A stretch of 64,000 nt of DNA from Coprinellus micaceus (taxonomy: Eukaryota > Basidiomycota > Agaricomycetes > Agaricales > Psathyrellaceae), in NCBI GenBank assembly GCA_951394405.1, contig OX596337.1, forward strand, positions 4,216,001 through 4,280,000, given 5' to 3'. Every line of letters starts with the position of its first letter. The first letter of the stretch is position 1. The position numbers were made by a program, and so were the translations under genes. The notes beneath the pieces are model-generated. The model searched no databases and was not told where the DNA came from. It worked only from the letters and a program-made list of their open reading frames with translations. Positions 20,549 to 32,678 of the stretch are shown here, in pieces.

Positions 20549-22570
20549 CTAAACGAAAGTCGGGAAGTAGAACTGGAATAGGGACACCGTAAACATGATA
20601 GGCTTCGCTTCATGATTGCCTGGGCTTGAAGGTGAGGTTGCATTGCATAGCGGCAGGGAAGATAACCTATAACCCACGCCAATAAATCCAGACGTCATGC
20701 AGTAGTATGAATTTGCGCGACGTACAAAGCTGTCCCGAATCTCCATGCTCTTCTCGCTAGTATCGGAGGGAGCCGCAATCGTAAAATTGCGGCAGATCGT
20801 GGCCAGAACGATCCTCATAATGACCTGGGCAAGGTTCTGGCCACCGCAGACGCGAACCCCAGTACCAAAGGCAATGAGATTTTGATGCATCTTCACCAGC
20901 TGATCGGAGCTGGAGTATGAGTCGAGCCACCGTTCCGGAAGGAATGCATCAGGATGGGCGAAGACGCTTGCATTACGGTGCATGGACCAAGCCTGGGTCG
21001 AGACGATGGTACCAGCAGGAATGGGGTACCCCATGAGATCGAAGTCCTCGTCTGGGCGACCGAGCTTTGCAGCAAACGAGGGGACGACGCGTTCCAACAG
21101 ACTAGGGGCAGCAGTGTAGACTCGAAGGCCTGAATGGTACGTTAATCTCGCCGAACTTTGGCTGATTTTCATATCGCACCTTCTTTGACCACCCCGCTCA
21201 GGTACGGCAACTCCTGGAGGATGGTGATATCGGGAATAGCCCGAGAATCAGGCATGATTTCATCAAGCTCCGCCTGGAGTCTTTTGAGGATGTCCGGTCG
21301 CTTGCTGAGCTCCCAAAGGATATATGTGATAGTCGTAGAACTGGTATCAGACCCCGCGACCCTAAAGTAAAGGTAGGCTTGAGCGGAACGGGTAACAAAG
21401 CAGGTCGAACTCACAGATGGCCCATGCATTCCGAGATGATATGAGCATCGGGAACTAGCTGGTTCGCAGAGTATCGATGGGAGAGGAGTCGCTGGAGGAG
21501 AGTGGGTTTCTCGGCTTCTTCGATCTTCCCGGCGTTCGCCTGACCACGCGTTTCGTAGACACGATCGTTCACGAACTTGGATACAGTCAGAAGCTTTCTG
21601 TGAAAAGGAGGTTCTCTCGTACCTCTGCCATGATCTTATCAGAGTCGCAGAGCCGCCGCCATCTGTTACTGGGGATACGAGACACGAGGTTCCACGCCCA
21701 TCCAGGTACAACGCTCCGCTATAGCCATGTATGAGTACCATTAAAGATACAGTGTAATATTAACGTACCAATATACCACGCTTGGGGAAGTCGTTTATCG
21801 CCGTGGATAGAGGGTCTTCAGCACCCACGATCCATTTCCCCACTGCTCCGAGGCGATAACCGAACAGAGAGAAGATAGTTACATCAACCATGAGGTTTCG
21901 GAACATGGCGAGGCACTCCAACGATGACTTCCCAGCGGTGCTCTCGAGGAACTGAAAGCGGATTGATTAATGGGGAGGTGTCAGAAACGGTGGGGAACGT
22001 ACTGTGATGAGCTCCAGGGTGGTCTCGTGCATTTCCGACTGGAATTTTGAGATGTTGTTTGGGGTATAGTGTGGCGAGTAACTCTTTCGTCGAATAGAAT
22101 GGCTAGCGTGGTCTAGGGTAGTCATACTGGAAAAGATGAGATTCGGTGATGGGAAGATGAGTGAACGGGCGCTTACGCGTGGTCATTTTCGTTCCTGTCG
22201 ATAACGCAATGCGTCAGTCCAGCGCGTAAAGGCGAGACGAGAAAACGTACGTGAGCAAGCCCTTGTAATACGAGCTCTTGTCAAACTTGTACACAGAGTA
22301 GACATTTCGCATACTCGATATGTCAAGGAATGCAACTCTACTAGGACCGATACGAACAACGGGGCCGTATCTCTCGAACATGCGATGAACCGTCTTGCAC
22401 TGTCGAAGCCTGAGGGCGTGGTACCCGATCCAGATATCGGACAGAGCAGCATACCATGGCCCTGGAATGGCACTAAGCGGGGATAGAAACAGGTTGTAGA
22501 TAGCGCGGAGGAAGACGAAGGTGAACGCGATGGAGGCCGCGACGAGGAGAAGGTTGCTTGACGGAATCAT
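20549..22570 (-). CDS. Cytochrome P450 monooxygenase
   Basis: Membrane-anchored haem monooxygenase. From the ATG at 22570: an N-terminal anchor (LLLVAASIAFTFVFLRAIYN), the proline-rich hinge LSAIPGPWYAALSDIWIGYH, and YGPVVRIGPSRVAFLD. Further exons give FLESTAGKSSLECLAMFRNL, the I-helix AGSDTSSTTITYILWELSKR, and the K-helix ExxR as E-G-L-R restored across an intron (VVKEG / LRVYTAA). FLPERW is the PERF-type motif, and the haem-binding loop FGTGVRVCGGQNLAQ holds the ligand cysteine. At least seven introns interrupt it, some separating exons under 30 bp near 22190-22260. It would act at the ER with a P450 reductase. Substrate and CYP family cannot be set from sequence alone, and no biosynthetic partner genes lie next to it. 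Confidence 0.92.
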
Positions 22571-25500
22571 CACGGCGAGGAGACCGGATGTCGCTGGGGG
22601 CGGGAGAAGGACTGTGGGGGAAGGAAGGAAAGAAGGTGGGGACCTCCGGGCGAGGAGGGCGAGTATATATACTGGCGGAGATTGCTGACCAAGCGGCGAA
22701 GGAAATGTCTGTTGCAGGGAGAGTTGCGATGGCGGCCCGCACGTCATTTCCCAATCGAGGCATTCCTATTCCGTTTTCGATCCTCCACGTGCGCCTACAT
22801 TTTCCTCCGTCTGCTCTCAGTCATCCCCCGGCGTCTAAGTTAGCCTCGACGCCACAAATTCGCCGACTGCTCTCTCGTCGTACCACGGGGCATGCGCAGA
22901 AATCGCGCCTTGGGCTCCTCGCTTCAGGGATAGAGATCTCGGGCATCGTCCCCGTAATCCCATTCGCTCGCAAATCGACTCCGGCGTGTAAATGGCGCAA
23001 AGGGCAGGCAGCTATTTGACGCCGTCCACAGCCTGCTCTCGCAGCCACGACGCCACTCAGATTGGCGTTGCCCAAAGCCCAGATCCCATGCATATTGGAC
23101 GCAGGGGCTTCAGATATTCTTTTGACAGCACGAAGAACTGCTGTTGTGCTGTATAAACTCTCAGCAACAGACGTCCGGGCCTCTTCGTCAATCTTTCATA
23201 TTTACTACAACAGCAATGCTTCGCGCTCTTCTCTTACTTGCCAAATAGGGGCGAGGAGGGAGGCTTCCCCCGACGGCGTACTACACAATGTCGACGTTCC
23301 TTTCAGAGATAATAATAGTAGCGTGCGAGGCTATCCCTATCGACCACTGCCCGCTGCCGCCATTCATCATCTTCAAGCTCTATGTTTAACCTCTCGATCT
23401 GTCGATCCCAACTCGCTCTTTCGCGGGTGGCACCCAGAGCTATCTGAGTATTGCACCCTACACAGGGCTGCGAGGTTGTTGCCCCACGAATTCTGACTCG
23501 CAGACCCCGTGGATTCCTCGCGTTTGTCCCCGAAGTGCCCATTTTCTATCGGAATCCCGATGTTCTAACTTCGACTCGGGTACCAACCTGCCTGCAGCCC
23601 GTTCCACCCTGTCGGCAATTGCCGAGCAGCACCTCAGAGAGTCCTTGAACAAACTTTCGGAAGAACCCCCTCTGCCGTGCATAGAAACCGTAGAGATGAC
23701 CGCTCCCGAGGAGGGTTTGAAAGCTACTGACACGCGCCTCGGGACTTGCCTTTTCGTTTGCCAGTGCGGAAGCATCGATCCTCGACCATCGAAACTGAAC
23801 TCCCACTGGCGATCGCAAGAGCTCAAGCGCGACACGGGCCTTGCCAAACCCACCATGTGCAGAATCCAGGGCACCCCCATATGAAATCGCGAACCGCCTT
23901 CTTGCTTCGATGAACGATGGCGGATGGAAGACCAGGAGCCTACGGGGCTGTAATCTTAGGATGAAATGTCGTTGAAGAAGCCACCGCCACTCCTTCCGGC
24001 GACTGTGGAACTAACTTTGTAGGGGCTGCGCACGAAGTAGGCTCCTTCTCGTGGACGAGCGAGACTCTCTTATCCCGTCGATCCTCAGATCTCTCCAAGT
24101 GACTGTGGGGGTTGGAACGGGGACAGAATCGTCGAGCGCACACGATTGGTTTGTCCCAGGCGCGGGAGCCACGAAACTGGACGAGGATTTGCACGTGTGG
24201 GTCCAAGTCGGCGCCACCGATATCCTCGCTCAATTGCTAAGCGCTCAAATTTTCAAACGGCAACAGTACGAGTATCCTGATTCTACGAACTTTCCATAGA
24301 GACTCCCTGGGGCTCTGTAGGGTGCTTCTAATTTACTCAATCGATTCCAGGTCGGAGAGATGGGATATCGCCGGGGGATACCATCCTCCGCACTCATCTC
24401 ATCACTTTCCATCTCAGAGTGCCCGCACGAGGAAGAAATAGCTCAACATGAGGGTGCGAGCGAGCCGCACGGGCGGCTACTTCCGGCTACCCTTGAGATC
24501 CTGGAGGCATGTGCGAGCTACCCCCTCTGGACCTTCGAAATGCATCCTCCCGTGAGTTACTAGCCATGAAAGTATTAGACTCCAAGCGGACGCTCGGTAC
24601 GGGTGGGATCTCGGGAGCATACGACATCCCCAGACACCTCCTTGTGCTCGCCTCCCAGATCGATTCGAACGAGCCGGGCCAACGCTATTAACTAGACACA
24701 TACCATACCCGCTGTCTCCATGTCCAGTTGGAGAGAGAGTAGTCAAATTGGGTCCCTGGTCGTCCCAGAGCCGAACAACGGGGACTTCAATAGATGCCAC
24801 TCGCTGTCCAGTGTCTCGACCCACGTCGTGCCGGCTATCCGGCAGATATCGTCAGGTACTACACTCTCGAGTCTCCATAGCTGCGTTATATTCACTGGCC
24901 TGGTCGAACTGATGAACGCGCATCGAGAGTCTCATCTTAGGCTACGAGCGACTGCACTTTCGACGAAGCCTTCCTCGCGAAAGCGAAGGGGACGAAAGGC
25001 AAACGGACAACTAAGCGTGCCTGACAGACACGGCTAGACCAGCTATACATGACAGACCCACTTAAACGCCAGGAAAACCTTCCTTCTATTGGTGGCACCA
25101 GCTTCAGAATGCGCCGAAGAAGGTACCGGTTCAAACGGGTCCACCGCGACCTCGAAATCCGCACCAAACGCCCGAAACAGGCGGATTCGCGGAGGAGGGT
25201 GGCGATACCGCCGTGTATGTAACTGCCAGACAGACGAAGGCATCCGGGACGCCGTTCTTGAGGTTGCGTGCCAGTGGTGTATCACGGGAAGCTCTGGCGT
25301 CCATGAGGCTGGGGGCCCTGCCAGGTACCTTGCCTATGGAAAGTCGTCGGAGGCCGTACTTGTGGAGAGGGTGAAGCCCACCCAGGGAGCCGCAGCCGAG
25401 GCAAGGGTATGTGTAAAAGAGACGTATATGGCGGCGTTGACACCGACACGGAGCGGTTCACAGACTTGGCGGTCGCGCAAATGTACCGCACTTCCCCGGG

Positions 25501-26993
25501 TGGCGGAAGCGCTGAGTTCGTTGGTGACTTCAGCCAGAGGTCTTCCTATGTGTTCTCTGACGATTCGAAAGGAGCCGCGTACCGATACTCCAGACGTAAG
25601 TGCACGGGGAGGTCGAGAATCACGAAGCCACCCCATGCCCACGTCTGGGCAGCAGAAGAGGCGAGAGACCCTCGATACGAAAGGCTTCGGGCCCTTAATT
25701 ATGGATAGATTGAGCACAGCCAGATAGCAATGGTGGTACTTCTGAGTTGAGATCATGGAGAAGATGTGCTCGTGTAGCTTTTGATCAATTCGCTTTGCTT
25801 GGGGGATCAGGACGGTGGTGGAGATGGCGGACAGACGACCTGAACCGCCAAGATTTCCGTAGGGGAGTATCTTGGTCCCTCACAGAATCTGGTGGTGCCA
25901 TGCCGCTTCAACTACACTGGCCAGTATCGCAATGGACCCCTTGGGGGCCGTCGCATCTCCGGGACGCGGGAGGACAGACGTTCCAGGATCCATAGTAGAA
26001 TGCACGAGCTCCACGAGGTGACTTTGCTGCATTTTTGAGGCATATTTTCGATAACCAAGAGTCCAGGCTAGACGCGTGGGACAACGGCAGTGGCGAAGGC
26101 AACGTCGGGCGCGTCGAGGGAGCGTTGTTGTGGTTTGTACGGTAGAGTGAACATTGAGAATGCTTGGAAGGTTGCAAGGGCAAAACGAGGCTGACAAGTC
26201 CCAGTAGCTGAGTTAAAATCCAGCCTTGAAGGCGAGGTTATTGACCAAAGTTCACCGCGAGGTGCCCTTGCTGGACCGAGGTACTTCACCTGTCCATGTC
26301 TAACGTTATGCCAAAGGCAGGAATGAAGCGCAGGGCACAGGGAGGATTGACAGAGCCCAGACCTTTTGTGCGGCTACTATCGGTTTATACGACGTCGCTT
26401 AAACAATACCAGTTCTGCATCTCTCAGCTTCTTCCAGCGAAAAGGAGGGGATGGGGTGCATACCAGGGGGATTTTGGGCCAGATGACTCTGTACGCGTGG
26501 AACGTGTCGAGCGACTTCGAGAACTGGGGAAGGCGAGAAGGCTGCACAGTATAGAGACACAGTCGAGAACCCCGTAGTTGGATTCAAGACGCTGCCTTTT
26601 TTCCGAGACTCGAGTATCGTCCCAGGCATGGCAGAACTTGCCTGGGCTGAGCCCACACCTCCCCCCTTTTTTTGTATGACCAAGGTACACCGCCGTATAC
26701 CAAAAAGAACAGCCATATCCAGACTCTTCAGCTTCATGGTACCTCGGAAACGGTGTAGGCTTCATTTCGAGAGTGCAGATCATGGTGGAACGCGTGAGAG
26801 GAGACGGGCGACGCCGTTGATGACAATGATGACGGCAAGAAATTGAAGAATAGACCATATGCAAAGTCCAAACCTTGTCAGCTGCCACCATGATGAACCC
26901 TCTCGTTATCCCAAAAATACAAATGTCTCGGTCGAAGAAGCCCGCGAAGTCTTTTTCAACTGCTTCGACAACCAACCGTGAACAAGAACAGAG
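22571..26993. other. 4.4-kb gene-poor stretch
   Basis: No gene can be assigned. Open frames worth recording, all plus strand: 23570-23884, reading EQHLRESLNKLSEEPPLPCI, then VCQCG and KLNSHWRS (a CxC and His pattern); 24051-24299; and 25089-25727. None has a recognised domain or a coherent set of exons. A TATA-like element is at about 23150. The span may hold a decayed or fast-evolving gene. Confidence 0.4.
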
Positions 26994-28521
26994 ATGAGCC
27001 CCCTCTGGGCGGTGCTACTGGCTCTGGGACTGCTCAATGGCCTCCAGTCGATGGCGATCTACGTGCCAGTTCGCCAATATGAAGGACCAACCTTCTTCGA
27101 CGGATGGGCCTACTACGGCAATGTCGACAACACAACCTGGGGTGCGTCTTCAATCTCATATCCGAGGAGGGTGAGGAGGGGATGGCTGAATGAATGAATG
27201 CATTCCACAGGCAACGTCACGTACCAGGACAGAGCAAATGCAGCCTCAAAGCGATTAACGTATGTCAACGACGCCGGGCATGCAATCGTCAAGGTGGACA
27301 ACGCGACGACGTTAGTGAGGAATGCAGACGTGGTGAATCGCGACTCCGTACGTGTTCCGAACGCGTTCATGAATTAGGAGGGGCTGAAGGATCGACGCCA
27401 GATACGCCTCACGTCGCTGGATTCATATGGCATGGGGAGCTTGATTGTCATGGACGCCCTGCACATACCCTACGGGTGCTCGGTACGCTGACTCTGAGGT
27501 TCTCGGGGCGCATGCTCACCCTTCCCAGGTTTGGCCAGCCTTTTGGACATACGGAATCCAGGAAGAATGGCCCAGAGCCGGAGAAATAGATATCATCGAA
27601 GGCATCAACGGCATGGACCACAACCAGATTGCGCTCCATACGACCCAAGGGTGCTTCAAAGGGGACACGGCCGCACAATCTGGGCAGACCCTCGAGACAG
27701 ACTGCTCCCTGCCCCGAGGATGCATTGTCAGGGAATCCAAGGTCGGTAGCTTTGGGCGAGGCTTTGCTGAGGCTGGGGGAGGCGTTTACGCTATGTTGAT
27801 GGAAGAGACTGCTATCAGCATCTGGTTCTTTAGCGTGAGTCTAATCTTTGCTATCGTTATCAAGACTAACGATTCTTGCAGCGGCCAAACGTTCCGGAGA
27901 ACCTGAAGAGTGCGACTCCCACCTCATCTATCGATGTTGGGACATGGGGTCCTCCCACCGCGGCGTACCCGCCAGGTCGGTGCGATCTTGACCACTACTT
28001 CCCGCCTCAGAATTTAGTCCTCTTGACCACACTTTGTGGAGTATGGTGCGTGATTTTAGCTGAAGCTTCGACCGCGAGGCTCACTGGAACCCAGGGCCGG
28101 AGTGCCATCCATCTATCGGTCAACTTGTCCTGGAGGGACAGGTTCATGCGTGAGTGATCCTGAACCCGCCTGCATCCCGAGATTAACCTGCCTCCAGTTT
28201 GACGACAACATCATTGGACCTGGAAATAAATTCGACACGGCGTACTGGGAGATTCGATATGTCAGAGCATATAAGAACGACCAAATTGCAAGCACAACCG
28301 CCATTTCTGCTACTACAGAAGGATCTGTACAAACGACCACCGTCTTCGAAGCTGCGACGCCAACGCGAAGTGGACCGCTCACTCGAACGACGATGGTCGT
28401 CATCCAGACAACCGTCCCCGCAGAGTCTGGCGGGGTAACAAACATTCGCCTCGATCCCTTGACTTTCTTGACCATTTCATCGGCTTTCGTCTTTGGCGCC
28501 TGGCTCGCGCTACTCCATTGA
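26994..28521 (+). CDS. GH16 beta-glucanase, GPI-anchored
   Basis: A secreted glycoside hydrolase family 16 enzyme, expected to cleave or remodel beta-1,3(1,4)-glucan in the cell wall. The ATG at 26994 opens a signal peptide (LWAVLLALGLLNGLQSMA), then YEGPTFFDGWAYYGNVDNTT. Splicing gives NVTYQDRANAASKRLTYVN, SYGMGSLIVMDALHIPYGCS and VWPAFWTYG. The catalytic motif is GEIDIIEG (about 27579-27602; nucleophile and acid/base glutamates), with HTTQGCF and YWEIRYVRAYKND later. Six or more short introns are present; one donor at about 28047 must be GTGCGT to keep frame into YRSTCPGGTGSC. The C-terminal Ser/Thr-rich stretch ends in a hydrophobic tail (LTFLTISSAFVFGAWLALLH), consistent with a GPI anchor. 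The family is typical of fungal wall-modifying enzymes. Confidence 0.92.
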
Positions 28522-28734
28522 ACCCCGTAAGACCCTATTATCGGACACTGCCGATGAACAATCTGTATTACCTTTGATGGACCCCTGAAACGTATACCCT
28601 ACTAGCGCCCATGTTTGTAATCAATTGTATTCTCCACATCTCCTCGTTGCTGCGGGAACTTGAAGCCACGTTGACGTGACGATCGACCGCCCGTCCATTT
28701 CCCCTTTTCCCTTCCTTCTTCCACTTCCATCACC

Positions 28735-29282
28735 ATGGCAGACACTGTAATGTTCCTCAAAGGCCTCGGCGACATCGTCGTCGGGGTCATCCTGGCTACC
28801 AAGCCTCAACTCATCTACGAGTCTGCCGCTACAAGGGCTCTGCATGCTTGGACAGGATTGGTACGCTCCGCCCCGCCTTTCACTTCCGTGACGCTTGGCT
28901 AATCTCCTTTTTGTTCAGCCGCTTTCATCCGCTGAAGCAGCTCCGAGCTTCAACCACGCCATCGCATGCATGGTCATCGCCATAGGCGCCGGATCCATGG
29001 TAGCTTCGGGTCAAGACCCTCAGGCAAGAGTGCCCGTTGGTATGTCCGTTCCTAACTTCCCTGATGAGAACATATACTCAAGCTTATTCTGCGCTTCTGA
29101 TAGTGATAATGAACGCCATTTGGGGCCTGCTCGCCTGCTTGACATGCGTATTTCGGCCGCAGTTGGGTAGCGCGACGATGGTCATGACTGCTATCAACCA
29201 CAGCGTGTATTCGCTGGTTATGCTCATCCTGATATCAAGGGAGGACTCCAAGCCGAATAAAAGGCTTGAGAAGGAGGATTAG
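28735..29282 (+). CDS. Small four-pass membrane protein, paralogue A
   Basis: Three exons (28735-28860, 28919-29039, 29083-29282) encode 148 residues. Hydrophobic segments are LKGLGDIVVGVILATKP, NHAIACMVIAIGAGSMVA, SALLIVIMNAIWGLLACL and HSVYSLVMLILIS, followed by a lysine-rich tail. This predicts four helices and no signal peptide. A clear paralogue lies at 31065-31635: its middle exon is also exactly 121 bp, intron phases agree, and both share an FLxGLxD...P.L.YES opening. Similar small four-helix proteins occur in many Agaricomycetes without a known function. The gene starts about 200 bp after the glucanase on the same strand. Confidence 0.8.
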
Positions 29283-29694
29283 ATGGACATTCACGCTAGA
29301 TCCTCGTACTGAGTTGACGGGCGGCGTTTTTGGGTGAGTGAATAAGCTACTATGAAATCTCTACCGAATCTCACGATTTTACCAGATAGGTGGTCGTCTC
29401 ATAAGTCAGGTATATAGGCTCACCTCTAGACCCAACGCTATGCAGTCTCCATCGGACCGTTGTTATCGCTATTGTCTTATCCGGCTAGCAAACCTTCGGG
29501 CCAGGGAACTCCAGCATCCCAAATCGAGCTTGGTAAACCAGTCGAATAGCCAGTAGCTTTGGAAGGAAGCCATCTCCCAGCCACCACCCTTCACAATCGG
29601 GAGCATAAGAGTTAACCCATAACACTAATACCATACAGGATACATTCGGATCTACAACACCAGGACGACGGCTTTGACCTCTTCAGTATGAACA
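29283..29694. other. Convergent 3' flanks
   Basis: No feature recognised between the stop of the four-pass gene and the stop of the metallothionein gene. Confidence 0.5.
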
Positions 29695-30036
29695 TCAGCA
29701 CTTGCATTGCCCAGGCTTGCAGGCGCAACTAGAGAACAGTCAGTGGCTCGACTCTCCCCCGATCCGAGTTTGAGCAGCCATACCTGGTCCCACAGCTGCA
29801 GGAAGAAGAGCCACAGTTGTTCTTGTTAGCGGGGACACAGTCGCACGAACCGGCCTGGCATTGGCACCTAGAGACGTTGGTTTCGTGGTCAGATCTCGTA
29901 TGAAACGTCGGAGACTCCGGGATATGGTACAGGGTGGTGCAGTTGCAGCCGTTGGTGTTAACGAGGATGACAGTGGTCTGAGTAGAGTGTGTTAGCATTG
30001 GGGAGGGCAGCACGCGGAGCCACTCACAGAAAGCAT
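29695..30036 (-). CDS. Copper-type metallothionein, four exons
   Basis: A 57-residue cysteine-rich protein that would bind Cu(I), Zn or Cd in the cytosol. The first exon is only nine bases (ATG at 30036, Met-Leu-Ser). Further exons, joined at GT/AG borders, give TTVILVNTNGCNCTT, then CQCQAGSCDCVPANKNNCGS and SSCSCGT, and finally SCACKPGQCKC with the stop at 29695-29697. There are 13 cysteines, nearly all in CxC pairs, and no aromatic residue or histidine, as in fungal metallothioneins. Unspliced, the frame hides the last two CxC pairs. A TATA element sits about 75 bp upstream of the ATG. Copper induction is likely by analogy with the family; I did not identify a firm metal-response site. Confidence 0.85.
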
Positions 30037-30109
30037 GGCTTATTCAGAGAGTGCTAGTACTGAGTCTGAAGGGCTTGTAGCGCCCTCATGGGATTGAAGA
30101 ACAGGGGAC

Positions 30110-30116
30110 TATATAT
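30110..30116 (-). promoter_or_regulatory. TATA box of the metallothionein gene
   Basis: On the minus strand the heptamer ATATATA lies about 75 bp before the start codon at 30036, a normal spacing for a fungal TATA box. Confidence 0.55.
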
Positions 30117-30546
30117 GCCTGGGGCTGAGCTTTGGCGATGTTTAACCCTATCGCGGCTTGCCTGAGCCCCAGAGAGGACATTTGGCGGCGCAGGATCCGA
30201 CATACCATGACGTGGATATATCGGTGAATGTCAGTGGCGGTGGTTACAGGAAGCCCGAGGTCGTTTTGCCTCAACCTTTCACAATCTCGCGACTAGATTA
30301 GACGAGGGTGGTGTGGGTTCGCTTTAGGGAAATCCGATTGGCTAGCACCCCAAGGAGACGATGACATTCATGGTTACTCTTGATCAGATAGGCGCCCGTC
30401 CACGACGAGCGCATTGAGGTGAAATGGTACGGGCCTTTAGTTGCCCGATTTGGTGAGACCTTCCTTAGGCGCTGGCAGTTCCTGCCACAGCGGGAGAGGG
30501 TAAAAAGCAATAATAGGGTTGAAATTGAACGCCCTAGGGCAAAAAA
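30117..30546. other. Upstream region of the metallothionein gene
   Basis: Nothing gene-like. It should contain the regulatory sites of the metallothionein, which I cannot delimit. Confidence 0.45.
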
Positions 30547-30643
30547 TGACCACCGCAGGACTCGAACCTGCAACCTTTTGGTGCCTATCGCAATTGCCGT
30601 TGAGCCGTCGAAGCCAAACGCGCTACCATTGCGCCAGGTAGCC
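30547..30643 (-). tRNA. tRNA-Arg(TCG) with 25-nt intron, copy 2
   Basis: Base-for-base identical, on the opposite strand, to the gene at 16333-16429, including the intron (here about 30583-30607). The anticodon TCG is at 30609-30611 on the minus strand. The flank past the 3' end again starts with a T-run (RNA polymerase III terminator). Confidence 0.88.
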
Positions 30644-31064
30644 ATGAGACAACATCGCAAAATAGAATTTATGGCAAGCAATTTGCTTTCCCCGAACGTT
30701 TAGGCGCCCGTTCGCGCGCCCATCGTCATCAACGGGCTCGTTACTGTCCTCAAGTGGATGTGGGCGCCCAAGGATGCCCAGGCCCTCTAATTTCGGGTCT
30801 GACAGGGAGTGGTTTGGCTCCGCTCTAGTCCCAACCAGTCTATGTTCCGCTGAGAGCTAAATGAATTGGGTCTGCTGAGCATCCTTGTGTGCGCTGGCCA
30901 ATACATTCGACGCAGAAGGCTTAACTCGATCGGAACAACAGGTCTGTGCGTTGAGACCGAAAGGAGTTTAGTGCGGATACCGTGGTCTGCCTCGCGACGT
31001 CCACGACGAGCTCCTTATCTTGAGCATTCGCCACTCTGAGAGGACCACCTCCTCCCCCAGAAAC
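30644..31064. other. Intergenic, nothing recognised
   Basis: Promoter region of the second four-pass protein gene and 5' flank of the tRNA. No clear motif. Confidence 0.5.
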
Positions 31065-31635
31065 ATGTCGATGGCTGATAACTTGATCTTTCTCGTTGGC
31101 CTCAGCGACGTCGCGATGGCAGTACTCATGACGTTCGCCCCTAATCTCCTTTACGAAAGCGCCTTCTCGCATTGGATCAACCGCACCACTGGCTATGTAA
31201 GTGGTAGTAGGCTTTTCTCCCTGGGAGGGCGCACTAATGCTTGGGTTACTTGTGATTGAACCAGATAATTGCCAAACCTCACGAAGAGCCTGTCTTCTCT
31301 CACGGTCTTGCATCTGTTGTCGCCGTCATTGGAATTGGGCACATTGTCGCGAGTCGGGCTGGTGAAGGAGCTAGGTTCACTATCTGTAGGTTTGACCCTC
31401 ACCTCGTCCCACTCCCCGTCCCCGACTCCTGCTCACATGAATGTTAGTTGCCATGAATGCTGCGGCAACACTTCTTACTATCGCCTCTCTTATACTGCAC
31501 AAGGAAGATGGCGTGGCCTGCACGATGACTTTCACAATGGGTATTATAGAGACAGTCCTCACTGTTGCTCTGTACTACCTCGGCGCAGCACAACTTGAGT
31601 CTGCGTCTCCGGTACCCAGGAAGAAGGAAGAATGA
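31065..31635 (+). CDS. Small four-pass membrane protein, paralogue B
   Basis: Three exons (31065-31196, 31265-31385, 31448-31635) encode 146 residues. The start is MSMADNLIFLVGLSDVAMAV. Helices are LIFLVGLSDVAMAVLMTFAP, HGLASVVAVIGIGHIVASR, a third containing NAAATLLTIASLIL, and MGIIETVLTVALYYLG, then a polar KKEE end. Exon 2 is 121 bp, the same as in paralogue A at 28735-29282, and introns fall in the same phases, so the two arose by duplication. They are separated by the metallothionein and tRNA on the other strand. The function of this family is unknown. Confidence 0.8.
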
Positions 31636-32678
31636 GCGCAAACGTGTTGTATCTTCGACCCTAGCACCTTTGCCCCCAAAGATAGCATCCCCGTGATCGG
31701 TTCCGCTCTATATCACCCTTATCGAAGGCTCCACTGCCTGTCTACCCCCTGAGAGGTGTCGAGCATAGGAATCTCGGCTTTCTGACTCCCTTTTGGATCA
31801 ATTATTGGCATGTAACTCCTATCGCACAGGTTTATCCGAACCAATAACCAGCAGACAACGGGGCGCCCAACCCAAGTCCTAAAATTACCCTTCTTCGACG
31901 CCTATTATTGGCCGACTTATTCTGAAACTTCAGACTGCTACCGAGTTCCTACCGAGAAAATGTATGAGGATACTCGGAAGGGCCCGCATACCAGGTCGAA
32001 GAATTACAGTTTACGCTTCGCAGAATTGGCGCCGGCCCTGTGGCCTGAGTGATCATCGACGCCGATCTTCCAGCCTCTCGTTAACAACGGCCGACGGCGA
32101 GTTGTCGCTCTCGTACGTATATTGTGTGTCGTTGTGGAATGTCGCCATCTCAGCTCCAAGCCACTGCTCTCCGGCTCCAATGTTCTCCCCCTCGCAAACT
32201 TGGCCTTTCTTTCACATAATGAGTCGCTGATATGCCTCCAACATATCCAATTCTAGCGAAATAGTGGCTATCCCGGCGCGCACAGATTCCCCGACAGCAT
32301 CATGTTTCACTCTTCGTTGAAACTCTGTGCGCATCATCATTAATCAAGGATGGATGAGGATGAACAGCAGGGACGCCTGGCCATGACGGCAAGGCCAAGC
32401 CCACGCGAGCCCACAACACGGAAGTCTGGGACCCTTCGAAGGCGAGGCTTAAACAAACTGTCGTTTAATAGCTTGCATTAGAAGTAATGCTCCGCACTAT
32501 TTCGTTATGGTGATAGCAAGGCGGGCACGATGACAACACGTTCTCCCGCTTCTCCACTAGCGCATTCTCGGATGAATTGAACACGGGGACCCGGAATCAA
32601 CATGCCCCAATCACCGAACGCCCACCTATAAAGCCTGGACGAGTTTCACTCCAAGGACAGCCCAACGTTTGGTTCACG
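31636..32678. other. Intergenic with SOD promoter
   Basis: About 1 kb with no gene recognised. The TATA box of the superoxide dismutase gene is near its right end. Confidence 0.5.
32627..32633 (+). promoter_or_regulatory. TATA box of the Cu/Zn SOD gene
   Basis: TATAAAG lies about 50 bp upstream of the ATG at 32679. The spacing suits a short 5' leader. Confidence 0.55.
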
